Origin: JBBATK01 sp040398805 | GTDB taxonomy: Bacteria > Bacteroidota > Ignavibacteria > Kapaibacteriales > NICIL-2 | Direction of reading: 5' to 3' | NCBI GenBank assembly: GCA_040398805.1 | Contig: JBBATK010000004.1 | Span: forward strand, 62,001 to 126,000 | DNA length: 64,000 bases | Position numbers and translations under genes: made by a program | In this document: positions 9,094 to 17,859 of the stretch, piece by piece | Position numbering within the stretch: position 1 is the stretch's first letter | How the letters are laid out: every line of letters starts with the position of its first letter | Notes under the pieces: generated by a model | Databases searched by the model: none | The model's input: only the letters and a program-made list of their open reading frames with translations | Told to the model about the DNA's origin: nothing

Positions 9094-9636
9094 ATGCGTT
9101 CCTTATCGACGATTCTCATTGCTTTTTCGCTTGTAACTGTTTCGCTCTCCGCCCAGGGAAATCCCGCCACCGCTCTTCCCGTCGTGAAGGTCAAGACGCC
9201 CGAGGGGAAGTCGGTCAGCACCTCCACCTTTCAGAACGACGGCAAGCCGATCATCGTGAATTTCTGGGCAACGTGGTGTTCGCCGTGCAAGCAGGAACTC
9301 AATGCCATCGCGACCATGTACGAAGATTGGCAGAAGGAGACGGGTGTGAAGCTCATCGCCATCTCCATCGACGATGCCCGCAATAGCCCGAAAGTCGCCC
9401 CGTTCATCAAGGGAAGGGACTGGCCGTTCGAAGTGTATATCGACGAGAACTCCGACTTCAAGCGCTCGTTGAACGTCAACGAGATTCCTCACACGTTCAT
9501 CCTCAACGGCAAGGGTGAAATCGTCAGCCAGCATAAGTCCTACGCCCCCGGCGATGAGCTTTCCATGTTCGAAGAGATCAAGAAGATCGTTGCAGAAGAC
9601 GCGGAGAAAAACCCTCAGCCCGCCGAGAAGAAGTGA
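9094..9636 (+). CDS. TlpA-family thiol-disulfide oxidoreductase
   Basis: 180 residues from the ATG at 9094, where a clean signal peptide begins (MRSLSTILIAFSLVTVSLSA). The thioredoxin fold carries the active site WCSPC (Cys62, Cys65) and the cis-proline segment NEIPHTFI. Proteins of this type reduce or exchange disulfides in the periplasm, for example during cytochrome c maturation or for exported proteins. A Lys/Glu/Pro-rich tail ends the protein. The next gene on the same strand is the DUF6029 protein 137 nt on, which has its own possible promoter. The redox partner is not visible in the window. Confidence 0.88.
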   Translation: MRSLSTILIAFSLVTVSLSAQGNPATALPVVKVKTPEGKSVSTSTFQNDGKPIIVNFWATWCSPCKQELNAIATMYEDWQKETGVKLIAISIDDARNSPKVAPFIKGRDWPFEVYIDENSDFKRSLNVNEIPHTFILNGKGEIVSQHKSYAPGDELSMFEEIKKIVAEDAEKNPQPAEKK

Positions 9637-9732
9637 CGCATCCACCACGCATCAGCAGTCCCATTCCGTGTTCATGACCAAGATCCGCCGTGCCCCCTCG
9701 TGCGGGAGATTGCTCTGAGACGACATGAGTCG

Positions 9733-9740
9733 TATCTTCG
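9733..9740 (+). promoter_or_regulatory. Possible -7 element (TATCTTCG) for the DUF6029 gene
   Basis: TATCTTCG matches the Bacteroidota -7 box TAnnTTTG except for one base. A TTGC at 9710-9713 stands 19 nt upstream as a possible -33 element. The ATG follows about 33 nt downstream. Confidence 0.35.
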
Positions 9741-9773
9741 GGTCGGATTATGGATTTCATTTCAGGGGATCGT

Positions 9774-11441
9774 ATGCTTCGCCTCGTCGCCGCTTTCTGT
9801 TCGTTCGTCTTTGTCATCAGCTCCTTGCGTGCCGACGACGGCCACGTGCGTGCCGATTTCGAACTCCAGGCACAGTCATACCGCGCCGATTCCCTTATCG
9901 GAGCTCCCAAAGTTCCCGAACGGGTCCTGACGGCTGGATTCTTGAATCTACTCTACACCAGGGACAATCTGACGGTGGGTATGCGCTACGAGGCGTATAT
10001 GAACCCGTTGCAGGGCGTCGACCCTCGATTCTCCGGCAGCGGAATCCCGTATCGCTTCGCACGGTACGTAAAGAACGACCTTGATGTCACGGTCGGGAAT
10101 TTCTATGAGCAGTTCGGTACGGGAATGATCTTACGGACGTACGAAGAACGGGCGCTCGGTTTCGACAATTCCATCGACGGAGTCCGAGTGAAGACCACGG
10201 CGCTTCCCGGTGTCACCCTGACGGCCCTCGCAGGTCGTCAGCGAAGCTTCTTTTCGTTAGGGCCCGGTCTGGTGCGCGGAGCGGACATGGACTGCAGTCT
10301 CAACGATCTCTCCCTCTTTGGTGATTCGTGGATGGGCGAGGAAATCCGGGCCACCTTCGGTGCCTCGTTCATCAGCAAATACCAACCCGCGAACGACCCA
10401 CTGTTGAATCTTCCGGAAAACGTCGGTGCGTGGGCGGTCCGCGGGTCTCTTTCCGGCGGCCCCTTCCTCGTCAGCGCGGAGTTCGCCCATAAGATCAACG
10501 ACCCGTCGCTGACGAATGAGAACAGTTTCAATGCCGGTGAAGGTCTGTTCATCACCTCAACGTATTCTCAGGCGGGACTCGGTATCACGTTGAATCTCAA
10601 GCGCATAGATAACATGGACTTTCGCTCCGACCGAACGGCGTTCGGCAATAACCTCAACCTGAACTTCCTTCCGCCGCTCACGAAACAGCACTCGTACCGA
10701 CTGGTGACGATGTATCCCTATGCCACACAGCCGAACGGCGAGATCGGCGTGCAGGCGGAAATCGTTTACTCCTTTCCTCGGAACTCCTTCCTTGGCGGAA
10801 CGTACGGCACAACGGTCACGTTCAACTACTCCGATATCTATTCCATCGATACCACGCGGAATCCGGACGGAACGGAGGATGGAAAGTACCGTTATGCATC
10901 GCGATACCTATCCTTAGGACAGACGCATTTGTTCCAGGATATCAATCTGGAGATTTCTCATACGTGGTCCAAGACCTTCAAGTCCACTTTCAGCATCCTG
11001 AAACAAACATTCAACAAGAACATCGTTTTGGGAAAGGTCGGATACGACAGTCTTTTGCGTCCGCTCTTCCTTGTCTTCGAGGGAACGATCCAATTCAACC
11101 CGAAGAACGCTCTGCGTTTCGAATTGCAGCACATGGATGTCGAGGACATCAACTACAGCGAGCCGAATCCCAAGGATCACGGTAATTGGGCTTTCGCTCT
11201 TGCGGAATTGACCTGGAACTCCCATTGGTTCATCAGTGTCTTCGACGAGTGGAACTACGGCAACGAAGAGGAGAAGAAACGCATCCATTATCCAAGTGCT
11301 TCGGTGACGTATGTGCAAGCGGGAACACGTCTTGCCGTGGGCTACGGACGTCAGCGGGCGGGCGTGTTGTGTGTTGGCGGCGTGTGCCGTCTGGTTCCTG
11401 CCGCCGACGGGTTCTTTCTTTCGCTCACGAGCACCTTGTAA
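9774..11441 (+). CDS. DUF6029-family outer-membrane protein
   Basis: 555 residues from the ATG at 9774, chosen over one 24 nt upstream because AGGGGA stands just before it and a signal peptide follows. The stretch GSGIPYRFARY...GNFYEQFGTGMILRTYEER is, from memory of the family, typical of DUF6029. Alternating aromatic and polar residues throughout suggest an outer-membrane beta-barrel of about 20 strands. Function is not known for the family. It follows the TlpA gene and ends 4 nt before mnmH, so it may share a transcript with either. Confidence 0.75.
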   Translation: MLRLVAAFCSFVFVISSLRADDGHVRADFELQAQSYRADSLIGAPKVPERVLTAGFLNLLYTRDNLTVGMRYEAYMNPLQGVDPRFSGSGIPYRFARYVKNDLDVTVGNFYEQFGTGMILRTYEERALGFDNSIDGVRVKTTALPGVTLTALAGRQRSFFSLGPGLVRGADMDCSLNDLSLFGDSWMGEEIRATFGASFISKYQPANDPLLNLPENVGAWAVRGSLSGGPFLVSAEFAHKINDPSLTNENSFNAGEGLFITSTYSQAGLGITLNLKRIDNMDFRSDRTAFGNNLNLNFLPPLTKQHSYRLVTMYPYATQPNGEIGVQAEIVYSFPRNSFLGGTYGTTVTFNYSDIYSIDTTRNPDGTEDGKYRYASRYLSLGQTHLFQDINLEISHTWSKTFKSTFSILKQTFNKNIVLGKVGYDSLLRPLFLVFEGTIQFNPKNALRFELQHMDVEDINYSEPNPKDHGNWAFALAELTWNSHWFISVFDEWNYGNEEEKKRIHYPSASVTYVQAGTRLAVGYGRQRAGVLCVGGVCRLVPAADGFFLSLTSTL

Positions 11442-11445
11442 TCCC

Positions 11446-12486
11446 ATGCACTGTTCCGCTCGGGAGTTCGCAGACCTTTGCGGGACCATCCCGGTGATCG
11501 ACGTACGCTCCCCGCGCGAATACTCTCGCGGTCACCTTCCCGGAGCTGTCTCCATGCCCCTGTTCAGCGACGAAGAACGTCATGTCGTGGGGTTGTTGTA
11601 TGCCCAGGAAGGACGGGATGCCGCGGTGAAGAAAGGTCTCGAGTTCGTCGGACCCAAACTCTCCACCTTCATCGATGTTGCCGAATGCCTGTCCCCGGAA
11701 CGTCGCCTGCTCATGTATTGCTGGCGAGGAGGCATGCGCAGCGGCTCCGTAGCATGGCTGCTCCGCACCGCCGGTTTTACCGTGACCACGCTCACGGGTG
11801 GGTACAAGGCATGGCGTCGATACGCAACCGAGATTTTCGAGCATCCGTTTCCGTTCATCGTCATCGGTGGCGCTACGGGTTCGGGCAAGACGCCGGTGCT
11901 GCGTGCGTTGAAGGAGGCCGGTGAGTCCGTCCTGGATTTGGAACACGAAGCCCGTCATCGCGGCTCGGCATTCGGTGCGATAGGGCAGGACGAGCAGCCT
12001 ACACAGGAGCACTTCGAGAACCGGTGCGCCATGGAGCTCCATAAAGCCGTGGGACGCGACCGCGTGTGGCTGGAAGACGAATCCCGCAGTGTCGGCCGTG
12101 TCACTCTTCCGGCACCATTGTGGCAGCAATTGCTCGCAGCACCCGTGGCGCACCTGATCATTCCCCGCGGGCAGCGCGTACGGAACTTGGTCCATGAGTA
12201 TGGCGAGTATCCACCCGAGGAGCTGCACGCGGCGCTGTCGCGAATTGCACGAAGGTTGAGTCCGGAACGTTCCCGACAAGCGTTCGTTGCTCTTGCCGAG
12301 GGTGATGTGGCAGCCGTCGCCGACATGTGCTTGGACTACTACGACAAGTACTATGCGCGTGCCATCGACCATCGTCCGTCCGAAAAGATCCATAGGTTCG
12401 AGTACGCAACCATAGATGCGTCAATGATTAGCAGTGGTTTATTGTCACGTTGGACAAGCGTAGTTCAGCATGGGGAGACCGAGTAA
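11446..12486 (+). CDS. mnmH: tRNA 2-selenouridine/geranyl-2-thiouridine synthase
   Basis: 346 residues, starting 4 nt after the DUF6029 stop. A rhodanese domain (residues 10-130) carries the catalytic Cys92 in YCWRGGMRSGS, followed by a P-loop domain with GGATGSGKT at 141-149. This two-domain layout is specific to MnmH (SelU, YbbB), which acts on 2-thiouridine at tRNA wobble position 34, attaching a geranyl group and replacing sulfur with selenium. Selenation needs selenophosphate from SelD; no selD lies in the window, so the physiological product is open. The domains are complete. Confidence 0.93.
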   Translation: MHCSAREFADLCGTIPVIDVRSPREYSRGHLPGAVSMPLFSDEERHVVGLLYAQEGRDAAVKKGLEFVGPKLSTFIDVAECLSPERRLLMYCWRGGMRSGSVAWLLRTAGFTVTTLTGGYKAWRRYATEIFEHPFPFIVIGGATGSGKTPVLRALKEAGESVLDLEHEARHRGSAFGAIGQDEQPTQEHFENRCAMELHKAVGRDRVWLEDESRSVGRVTLPAPLWQQLLAAPVAHLIIPRGQRVRNLVHEYGEYPPEELHAALSRIARRLSPERSRQAFVALAEGDVAAVADMCLDYYDKYYARAIDHRPSEKIHRFEYATIDASMISSGLLSRWTSVVQHGETE

Positions 12487-12604
12487 GTGATAATGAGGGA
12501 CGTTCAGGTGGAGAGGGAACGAGGCAAAAGGGGATGGACTTCGGACGCATGGGCTCGAGGGGGAAGTGGTCAATTCGACGCCGAGTGGCTGGACCCTAAC
12601 GGCG

Positions 12605-12612
12605 TATATTTG
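12605..12612 (+). promoter_or_regulatory. Bacteroidota-type -7 element (TATATTTG) 6 nt before an ATG
   Basis: TATATTTG fits TAnnTTTG exactly. The ATG at 12619 begins only 6 nt after it, which would make the mRNA leaderless or nearly so. No convincing -33 TTTG is seen at the usual spacing. Confidence 0.42.
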
Positions 12613-12618
12613 CCGTCT

Positions 12619-13362
12619 ATGATAGCCGCTCGAGTCATCTTTTTCCTCCTTATGATCATCGGTACCTCAGGGTTCGCGCAGACCAGCGTGACGGTGAGGG
12701 ACACGGGTATGGTCCGTGGCAAGAACGTCCTGCCCGTCTACGTTGTTTCCGATGGTGTGAAGGATGATACTCTGACGGTCCATATCGCTTTCGATCCACG
12801 TCTCATCGAGGTCGGGTATGTCGTTACCGGCAATTCCGGATGCGATGTTCGGGCATGGAAGGTGATGAACGAGAGCGCTCAGCGTTCGGTGGCGATGGTC
12901 GAGGTTTTCGTTCGCGACGATTCGGCCGCACGTGGCGAAATGCTCAGGTGCGGAATCGATGTGTTGAGCGGACCCGACACGGTCACGATTGTCGAGCCCG
13001 TTGTTTACCGCCGAAACGGCAGGGCAGAAGCAAACGTGACGATGAGATCCGGCCGTATCAGCATCCGTAACAGTGACCCTATCATCCTGCAGGAGACGGA
13101 GTATTTAGGTCCGGCCTACCCCTCGGCGTCCCGCACACCGGTGTTTGCGTTCCGGACGTCGGTAGTTGCCGACCTCACCTTCACGATTTTCGATGCCGGA
13201 GGGCACGCACGCATCGTCGAGCAGGTGCCGGCAGTTCCCGCAGGCCGCGGCACATACGTATGCGCAAGCCCGCTGTTTCCCACGCTCTGTGCGGGGATGT
13301 ACGTCTTGCGCATGGAATCGGCACGTGGGGAGTTTTGGACACCTTTTATCGTTCTGCGCTGA
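12619..13362 (+). CDS. Secreted beta-sandwich protein with T9SS-like C-terminus
   Basis: 247 residues from the ATG at 12619; the longer frame back to 12487 is rejected because the signal peptide (MIAARVIFFLLMIIGTSGFAQ) begins here and a promoter-like box stands just upstream. Residues 22-150 form a beta-rich domain that resembles cohesin-like folds (LPVYVVSDGVKDDTLTVHIAF). The last 75 residues, ending GMYVLRMESARGEFWTPFIVLR-like text, have the strand pattern of a T9SS sorting domain, although the usual PNP motif is not clear. Its TGA overlaps the ATG of the next gene (TGATG), so the two are translationally coupled and may act together at the cell surface. Confidence 0.7.
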   Translation: MIAARVIFFLLMIIGTSGFAQTSVTVRDTGMVRGKNVLPVYVVSDGVKDDTLTVHIAFDPRLIEVGYVVTGNSGCDVRAWKVMNESAQRSVAMVEVFVRDDSAARGEMLRCGIDVLSGPDTVTIVEPVVYRRNGRAEANVTMRSGRISIRNSDPIILQETEYLGPAYPSASRTPVFAFRTSVVADLTFTIFDAGGHARIVEQVPAVPAGRGTYVCASPLFPTLCAGMYVLRMESARGEFWTPFIVLR

Positions 13363-15731
13363 TGAGGTCCTGCCTGTTCACCATCGCCCTGGCGCTGTTC
13401 TTCTGTCAGGTTGTGCAGGCGCAAAGCGAATACACCGTTGCGCCGGGAACGAAGATGAAGGAGTCGGAGGGCAAGGAGTTCTGGCTTTGCTTCATGCGGA
13501 ATTATCGGGAGGTGGCTGCCGCAGAACCCAGTGATCCCCTCACGCTGCAGCTGTTCTTCACATCGAACGAGAATGCCCGCGTCCGGATAGAGATCGAAGG
13601 GTTGTCGTACCAGCGGACGATCAACGTGAAAGGTGGCACGGTGGCGACGCTTGTCGTGGATGAACAGGCCCAGTTAAATGCTGTCGCCTCACCTCAACGT
13701 CTTGCCATCCACGTCACCGCCGATGTCCCCATCACCGTCTACGGACTCAATCGGCGATATCAGACCACCGATACGTACCTGGCATTACCGGTAAGCGTTT
13801 TGGGAAAAGAGTATCGGGCAGTGTGTTACTCGAACCTTTCACAAGACCTCGTGTCGCAGATAGCCGTGGTGGCTACGGAGGACAATACGGTTCTTACCAT
13901 CACTCCCAGGTGCAGTGTCATCGGCGGGTACGCAGCCGATCAGACCTACACGATGCGGATGCAGAAAGGGGAGGCGTATCAGATCGTTGCGAGTTCCTCG
14001 GTCACAGGAGGTGGCGACCTCACGGGCACGCTGATCCGCAGCTCGTCTCCGGTCTCCGTGTTCAGTGGCCATAGTTGCGCCTATGTGCCTGCGGGTATCC
14101 AAGCGTGCAATCACCTGGTGGAGCAATTACCTCCCGTCACCGCATGGGGAAAGCAGTTCTACATCGGCATGCTTAAAGGAAGGTCGAGGTATACCGTGAG
14201 AGTGGTAGCCCATGAGTCGCGGACGAAGGTGTTCGAAGACAGCAAGCTCGTGGCGGTCCTGAACGCGGGAGACTTCTATGAGATGGTCAACATGCGGAAG
14301 CACGTGCAGGTGACGGCAGACAGACCCATTCTCGTGGCGCAGTACTCGCAAGGATTCAAGAACGGGGATTCTCTTGGCGACCCGATGATGATCCTCGTAT
14401 CGCCAACCCAGCAGTTCGTCAATAAATATCGTGTAGCCACGCCGGTGAACGGCCTGTGGAACCACTACATCAATATCATCGTCCCGACGGATCGTATCTC
14501 CTCGGTGTTCCTCGACGGCTCGGTGGTATCCCCGGCCAAGTTCGAGTCCTTCGGCATCTCTCGCTTTTCCATCGCGCAATTGGAGGTGGGCTTCGGTACC
14601 CATGTGGTGACGGGAGGGGTACCGTTCGGACTGTATTCCTATGGGTTCGGATTCAAGGACGACTCCTTCGATGCCTATGGGAATATGGGCGGACAGTCGT
14701 TCTTCGATCTGGAGAACGAGACGGATACGCTTGCTCCGGTACCGGAACTCCAAGGTGGCGGCATGACGAGCTCAGTGATCATCCGAGACGACCGTACGAC
14801 GGACCGTGGCATGAAATCGGTGAACATCGTCAGCGCACACGGCATCGACCTCTCGATTCCTGCGTCGGAAGAGGGCGCGCCGCACATCGTGGTATCGATG
14901 CGACCCACGAAAGACCGCGAGTCGGGAAGTGCAGTGCTACGTGCTACGGACATGGCGGGTAATTCGAAGGTGTTTTCCCTGTGTTACACGGTAGACGGCA
15001 AACGCAACGCCTTCGGAACCTTCTCGCTGGGAACGGACGATCGCACGTGTACGAGTCGACCGATGTGGAGGGCCGGCTCGTTCGTCACGTCGTCGGTGCT
15101 GTTCCATGCCGCGAATTTCAGTTCCGCCGGAAACATCAGTGCCGGCGGACCTTTCGGGAATACGACAGGGAACGGCGGACTCTTCGGACTGGCCGTCACG
15201 CGGTTCCTGTCGGATGAGTGGGCTGTTACCGGACGACTCGCGTTGGAAACGCTGGGCGGAACCTTGCGCGCTCCGGATTCCACCTTGACGCGCATACGCG
15301 ATTCCTCGGGAGCGCTCCTTAACTTCCAAGAGGAGCGCTCGCTCGCCCTCGCCTCGCCCCAACTTGCCTTGAGCGTCCTTGCGGAACGGACGTTGATGAG
15401 GAACCTGTATGTGTATGCCGGACTGAAGACCCAGGTGGCCATGGGGTCGTCGGTGGAGTTCGCTCGACATATCCTCCAACCTCAGAACGCTGTGTATGCG
15501 GATACACGTCAACCGAACAAGACCATCGATGTCGATGCCTCGCAAGCTTTGCGATCGGTCCGCTTCGCTGCCCTTGCCGGTGCGGGGTACACCGTTCCTG
15601 TGAGCTCCGCCTTCCAGCTCTTCGCGGAAGTCGAGTACGTCGCCCCGCTGTCGTCCATGGTCCGTTCGGCGAACGGTACATGGATGATCTCCGCCCTCGA
15701 GGTCCACATCGGGGCCGGTCTCACGTTCTAG
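13362..15731 (+). CDS. IgGFc-binding-domain protein with C-terminal beta-barrel
   Basis: 789 residues. A signal peptide (residues 1-20, ending VQAQS) is followed by about 440 residues resembling the IgGFc-binding protein N-terminal domain: repeated jelly-roll-like strands, VTAWGKQFYIG, and FGLYSYGFG near its end. A linker with an Ig-like segment follows (about 470-590). The last 190 residues (LFGLAVTRFLSDEWAVTGRL..., ending HIGAGLTF with a terminal Phe) have the alternating pattern of an outer-membrane barrel. So the binding region may be held by its own barrel rather than by a T9SS tail. The start is coupled to the preceding gene by a one-base overlap. Ligand unknown; binding of IgG itself should not be assumed. 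Confidence 0.75.
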   Translation: MRSCLFTIALALFFCQVVQAQSEYTVAPGTKMKESEGKEFWLCFMRNYREVAAAEPSDPLTLQLFFTSNENARVRIEIEGLSYQRTINVKGGTVATLVVDEQAQLNAVASPQRLAIHVTADVPITVYGLNRRYQTTDTYLALPVSVLGKEYRAVCYSNLSQDLVSQIAVVATEDNTVLTITPRCSVIGGYAADQTYTMRMQKGEAYQIVASSSVTGGGDLTGTLIRSSSPVSVFSGHSCAYVPAGIQACNHLVEQLPPVTAWGKQFYIGMLKGRSRYTVRVVAHESRTKVFEDSKLVAVLNAGDFYEMVNMRKHVQVTADRPILVAQYSQGFKNGDSLGDPMMILVSPTQQFVNKYRVATPVNGLWNHYINIIVPTDRISSVFLDGSVVSPAKFESFGISRFSIAQLEVGFGTHVVTGGVPFGLYSYGFGFKDDSFDAYGNMGGQSFFDLENETDTLAPVPELQGGGMTSSVIIRDDRTTDRGMKSVNIVSAHGIDLSIPASEEGAPHIVVSMRPTKDRESGSAVLRATDMAGNSKVFSLCYTVDGKRNAFGTFSLGTDDRTCTSRPMWRAGSFVTSSVLFHAANFSSAGNISAGGPFGNTTGNGGLFGLAVTRFLSDEWAVTGRLALETLGGTLRAPDSTLTRIRDSSGALLNFQEERSLALASPQLALSVLAERTLMRNLYVYAGLKTQVAMGSSVEFARHILQPQNAVYADTRQPNKTIDVDASQALRSVRFAALAGAGYTVPVSSAFQLFAEVEYVAPLSSMVRSANGTWMISALEVHIGAGLTF

Positions 15732-15900
15732 GACGACCCGGTCGCGCGGCCCTTCTCTTGCGTCCCCCTGTGCTCGTCATCATCGCCCCTTCCTCCCGAA
15801 AAATCTCGATGTATGCTGAGTTTTACCACGCTTTTCCATGTTTGGCACTCTTTATGCATGATGGACCCGATGAGTGGTCCACCAAACAGGGAAGTTGGTC

Positions 15901-17784
15901 ATGAAGAGATGTATCCGATATAGTTTCCTTTTCGCGTTGCTCTGCATGGTGCGGGCGAGTGCACAGATAGAGGAGGGACGGACGTCGTTTTCCCTCAACG
16001 CTTCCGCGACGAAGTATTGGGGCGAGTACACCTCCGACCTGTTCGGACATGGAGCGGACCTGCGCGTGCGGACCGACCTGAGTCCTACGTTCGGCCTTCT
16101 CCTTTACAGCGGCGTCAGCACGGCCTCGTACCGCATCACGCCGTACGATCTGCAGAACCACTCTGCGTACTTCGATGGGAAAGGATATGGCGATTTCTAT
16201 CCCGGAACCCTGACGCGCATCGACACGGTGAACTCCACACGCTTCTTCCATCACGAGCTGATGGGCGTTGTGCATGTCTTGCCATCCCGCACCTTCATTC
16301 CGCAACTCTACGTCGGTATCGGCGTCACGAATCATCATGCAACGGTGGCATCGGATAACTCCGCACTTCCTCGGGGCATGGATTCCCGATACAGCGAGTG
16401 GTCCGCCGTCTTCCCCGTGGGAGCGGGCTTCGAGGTGTTCCTCACCGACGACATCAGTATCACCTCCAGCGCCATCGCGCATCTGTCCACGTCCGACAAC
16501 TACGATGATCTGTTCGTTGCGGGCTCCGCCAACGATTATCTGGCCACATTCTCCGCCGGTGTGCAGATGTACATCTCCGGCGAGGTGGACAGTGATGACG
16601 ACGGTTTGCCGGATAAGGAGGAACGTCGGTTAGGACTCATGCCGACCATGAAGGATACCGATGGCGATTCCCTGAGTGATTACGAAGAGGTGGCGATCTC
16701 GCACACCGATCCGAAGGCGAGCGACAGCGATCGCGACGGCTTGTTCGACGGAGAAGAAGTGCGCTTGAAGAGTTCGCCGCTCAAAGCTGACACGGACGCC
16801 GATGGACTCGGCGATGCGGAGGAAGCGATGCGCGGTACCGATCCGTCGATGGCGGACACGGACGGGGACGCGTTGACCGATGGTGACGAAGTACGAAGGT
16901 ACGGCACGAACCCGAAGCTCGCGGATACGGATAGTGATGGATTGAAGGACGATGTGGAAGTGACCAAGAACACGAATCCGCTGGTGCCCGATACCGATGG
17001 CGACGGCATCAACGATGGACAGGAAGTCCGTGAATCGGGATCGGATCCTTTACGCAGCGACACGGACCGCGACGGGCTCAGCGATGCGGAAGAAACACAG
17101 TCCACGGGGACCGATCCGCGGAATCCGGATTCGGACAACGATGGTGTGATGGATGGCGAGGAAGTGATGCGCTGGAAATCGAATCCGAAGCTCATGGATA
17201 CGGACTACGACGGATGGTCCGACGGCGAGGAAATCCTGCATCGAGGGACATCGGCGGTGAATCCCGACACCGATGGTGACGGGATGATCGACCCGAAGGA
17301 TACCGAGCCGTGCGGCGCGCGTTGCTGCAATTGCGGATCAAAACAACCGGATGTTCCCAAGGAAGGGTCGCCGGAGAAATCCCCATCGAAACGACGGACC
17401 TTTTCCATCCGTTTCCTGCGCAATAGCGATCGCATCGATGCAGCGGATCCGGAAACGCAGAAATCGCTTGACGAGCTGCGAGACTATCTGGCGAACGGAT
17501 GCGAGAAGGCCCGCGTGACCATCGAGGGACATACCTCTGCTGAAGGCAGTGCCGAACGCAATCACGTGCTCAGCGAGATGCGGGCCGTGGCTGTGAAATC
17601 CATGCTTGTCCGTAACGGCGTGCCTGCGCAGAAGATCAACGGGACGGTGGGCTACGGAGCAACGATGCCCATGGTGCAGGAGCCGAGCGAGCGCGAGGCG
17701 CGACGCATGTCGCCGGTCATGGTGGAGAACCTTCGACGTCAGAACCGGCGTATCACCTTACGCGAAGACCAAGGCTGCGATTGA
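15901..17784 (+). CDS. OmpA-family protein with thrombospondin type 3 repeats
   Basis: 627 residues from the ATG at 15901, where a signal peptide begins (MKRCIRYSFLFALLCMVRASAQ). Residues about 25-225 look like an 8-strand outer-membrane barrel. Residues 230-470 hold eleven calcium-binding type 3 repeats (D-T-D-x-D-G-x-x-D-x-E-E). A cysteine cluster CGARCCNC precedes the OmpA peptidoglycan-binding domain (about 500-627; TIEGHTSAEGS, RRQNRRI). The layout predicts a link between outer membrane and cell wall through a rigid Ca-bound spacer. Weak ribosome-binding site. It is convergent with the GH3 gene downstream (75 nt gap, no clear terminator). Confidence 0.9.
   Translation: MKRCIRYSFLFALLCMVRASAQIEEGRTSFSLNASATKYWGEYTSDLFGHGADLRVRTDLSPTFGLLLYSGVSTASYRITPYDLQNHSAYFDGKGYGDFYPGTLTRIDTVNSTRFFHHELMGVVHVLPSRTFIPQLYVGIGVTNHHATVASDNSALPRGMDSRYSEWSAVFPVGAGFEVFLTDDISITSSAIAHLSTSDNYDDLFVAGSANDYLATFSAGVQMYISGEVDSDDDGLPDKEERRLGLMPTMKDTDGDSLSDYEEVAISHTDPKASDSDRDGLFDGEEVRLKSSPLKADTDADGLGDAEEAMRGTDPSMADTDGDALTDGDEVRRYGTNPKLADTDSDGLKDDVEVTKNTNPLVPDTDGDGINDGQEVRESGSDPLRSDTDRDGLSDAEETQSTGTDPRNPDSDNDGVMDGEEVMRWKSNPKLMDTDYDGWSDGEEILHRGTSAVNPDTDGDGMIDPKDTEPCGARCCNCGSKQPDVPKEGSPEKSPSKRRTFSIRFLRNSDRIDAADPETQKSLDELRDYLANGCEKARVTIEGHTSAEGSAERNHVLSEMRAVAVKSMLVRNGVPAQKINGTVGYGATMPMVQEPSEREARRMSPVMVENLRRQNRRITLREDQGCD
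16588..17310 (+). repeat. Eleven tandem thrombospondin type 3 repeats (22-23 codons each)
   Basis: Inside the OmpA-family gene, units of 22-23 codons each start with D-T/S-D-x-D-G/A and carry D-x-E-E or D-x-D-E six residues later. The Asp spacing is that of calcium-binding TSP3 repeats. The units differ in sequence, so this is an old protein repeat rather than a recent DNA amplification. Confidence 0.9.
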
Positions 17785-17859
17785 TGACCGAAGCGGGAAG
17801 AATGCCCGAGGCGCATCGGAGGCTGTGCGGTCACGTTGCGAGAGCATACATGCCCCGCA

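Noticed and set aside
16588..17310. Tandem DNA repeat or CRISPR-like array
   Set aside because: The periodicity of 66-69 nt is due to in-frame protein repeats with divergent codons; there are no spacers.
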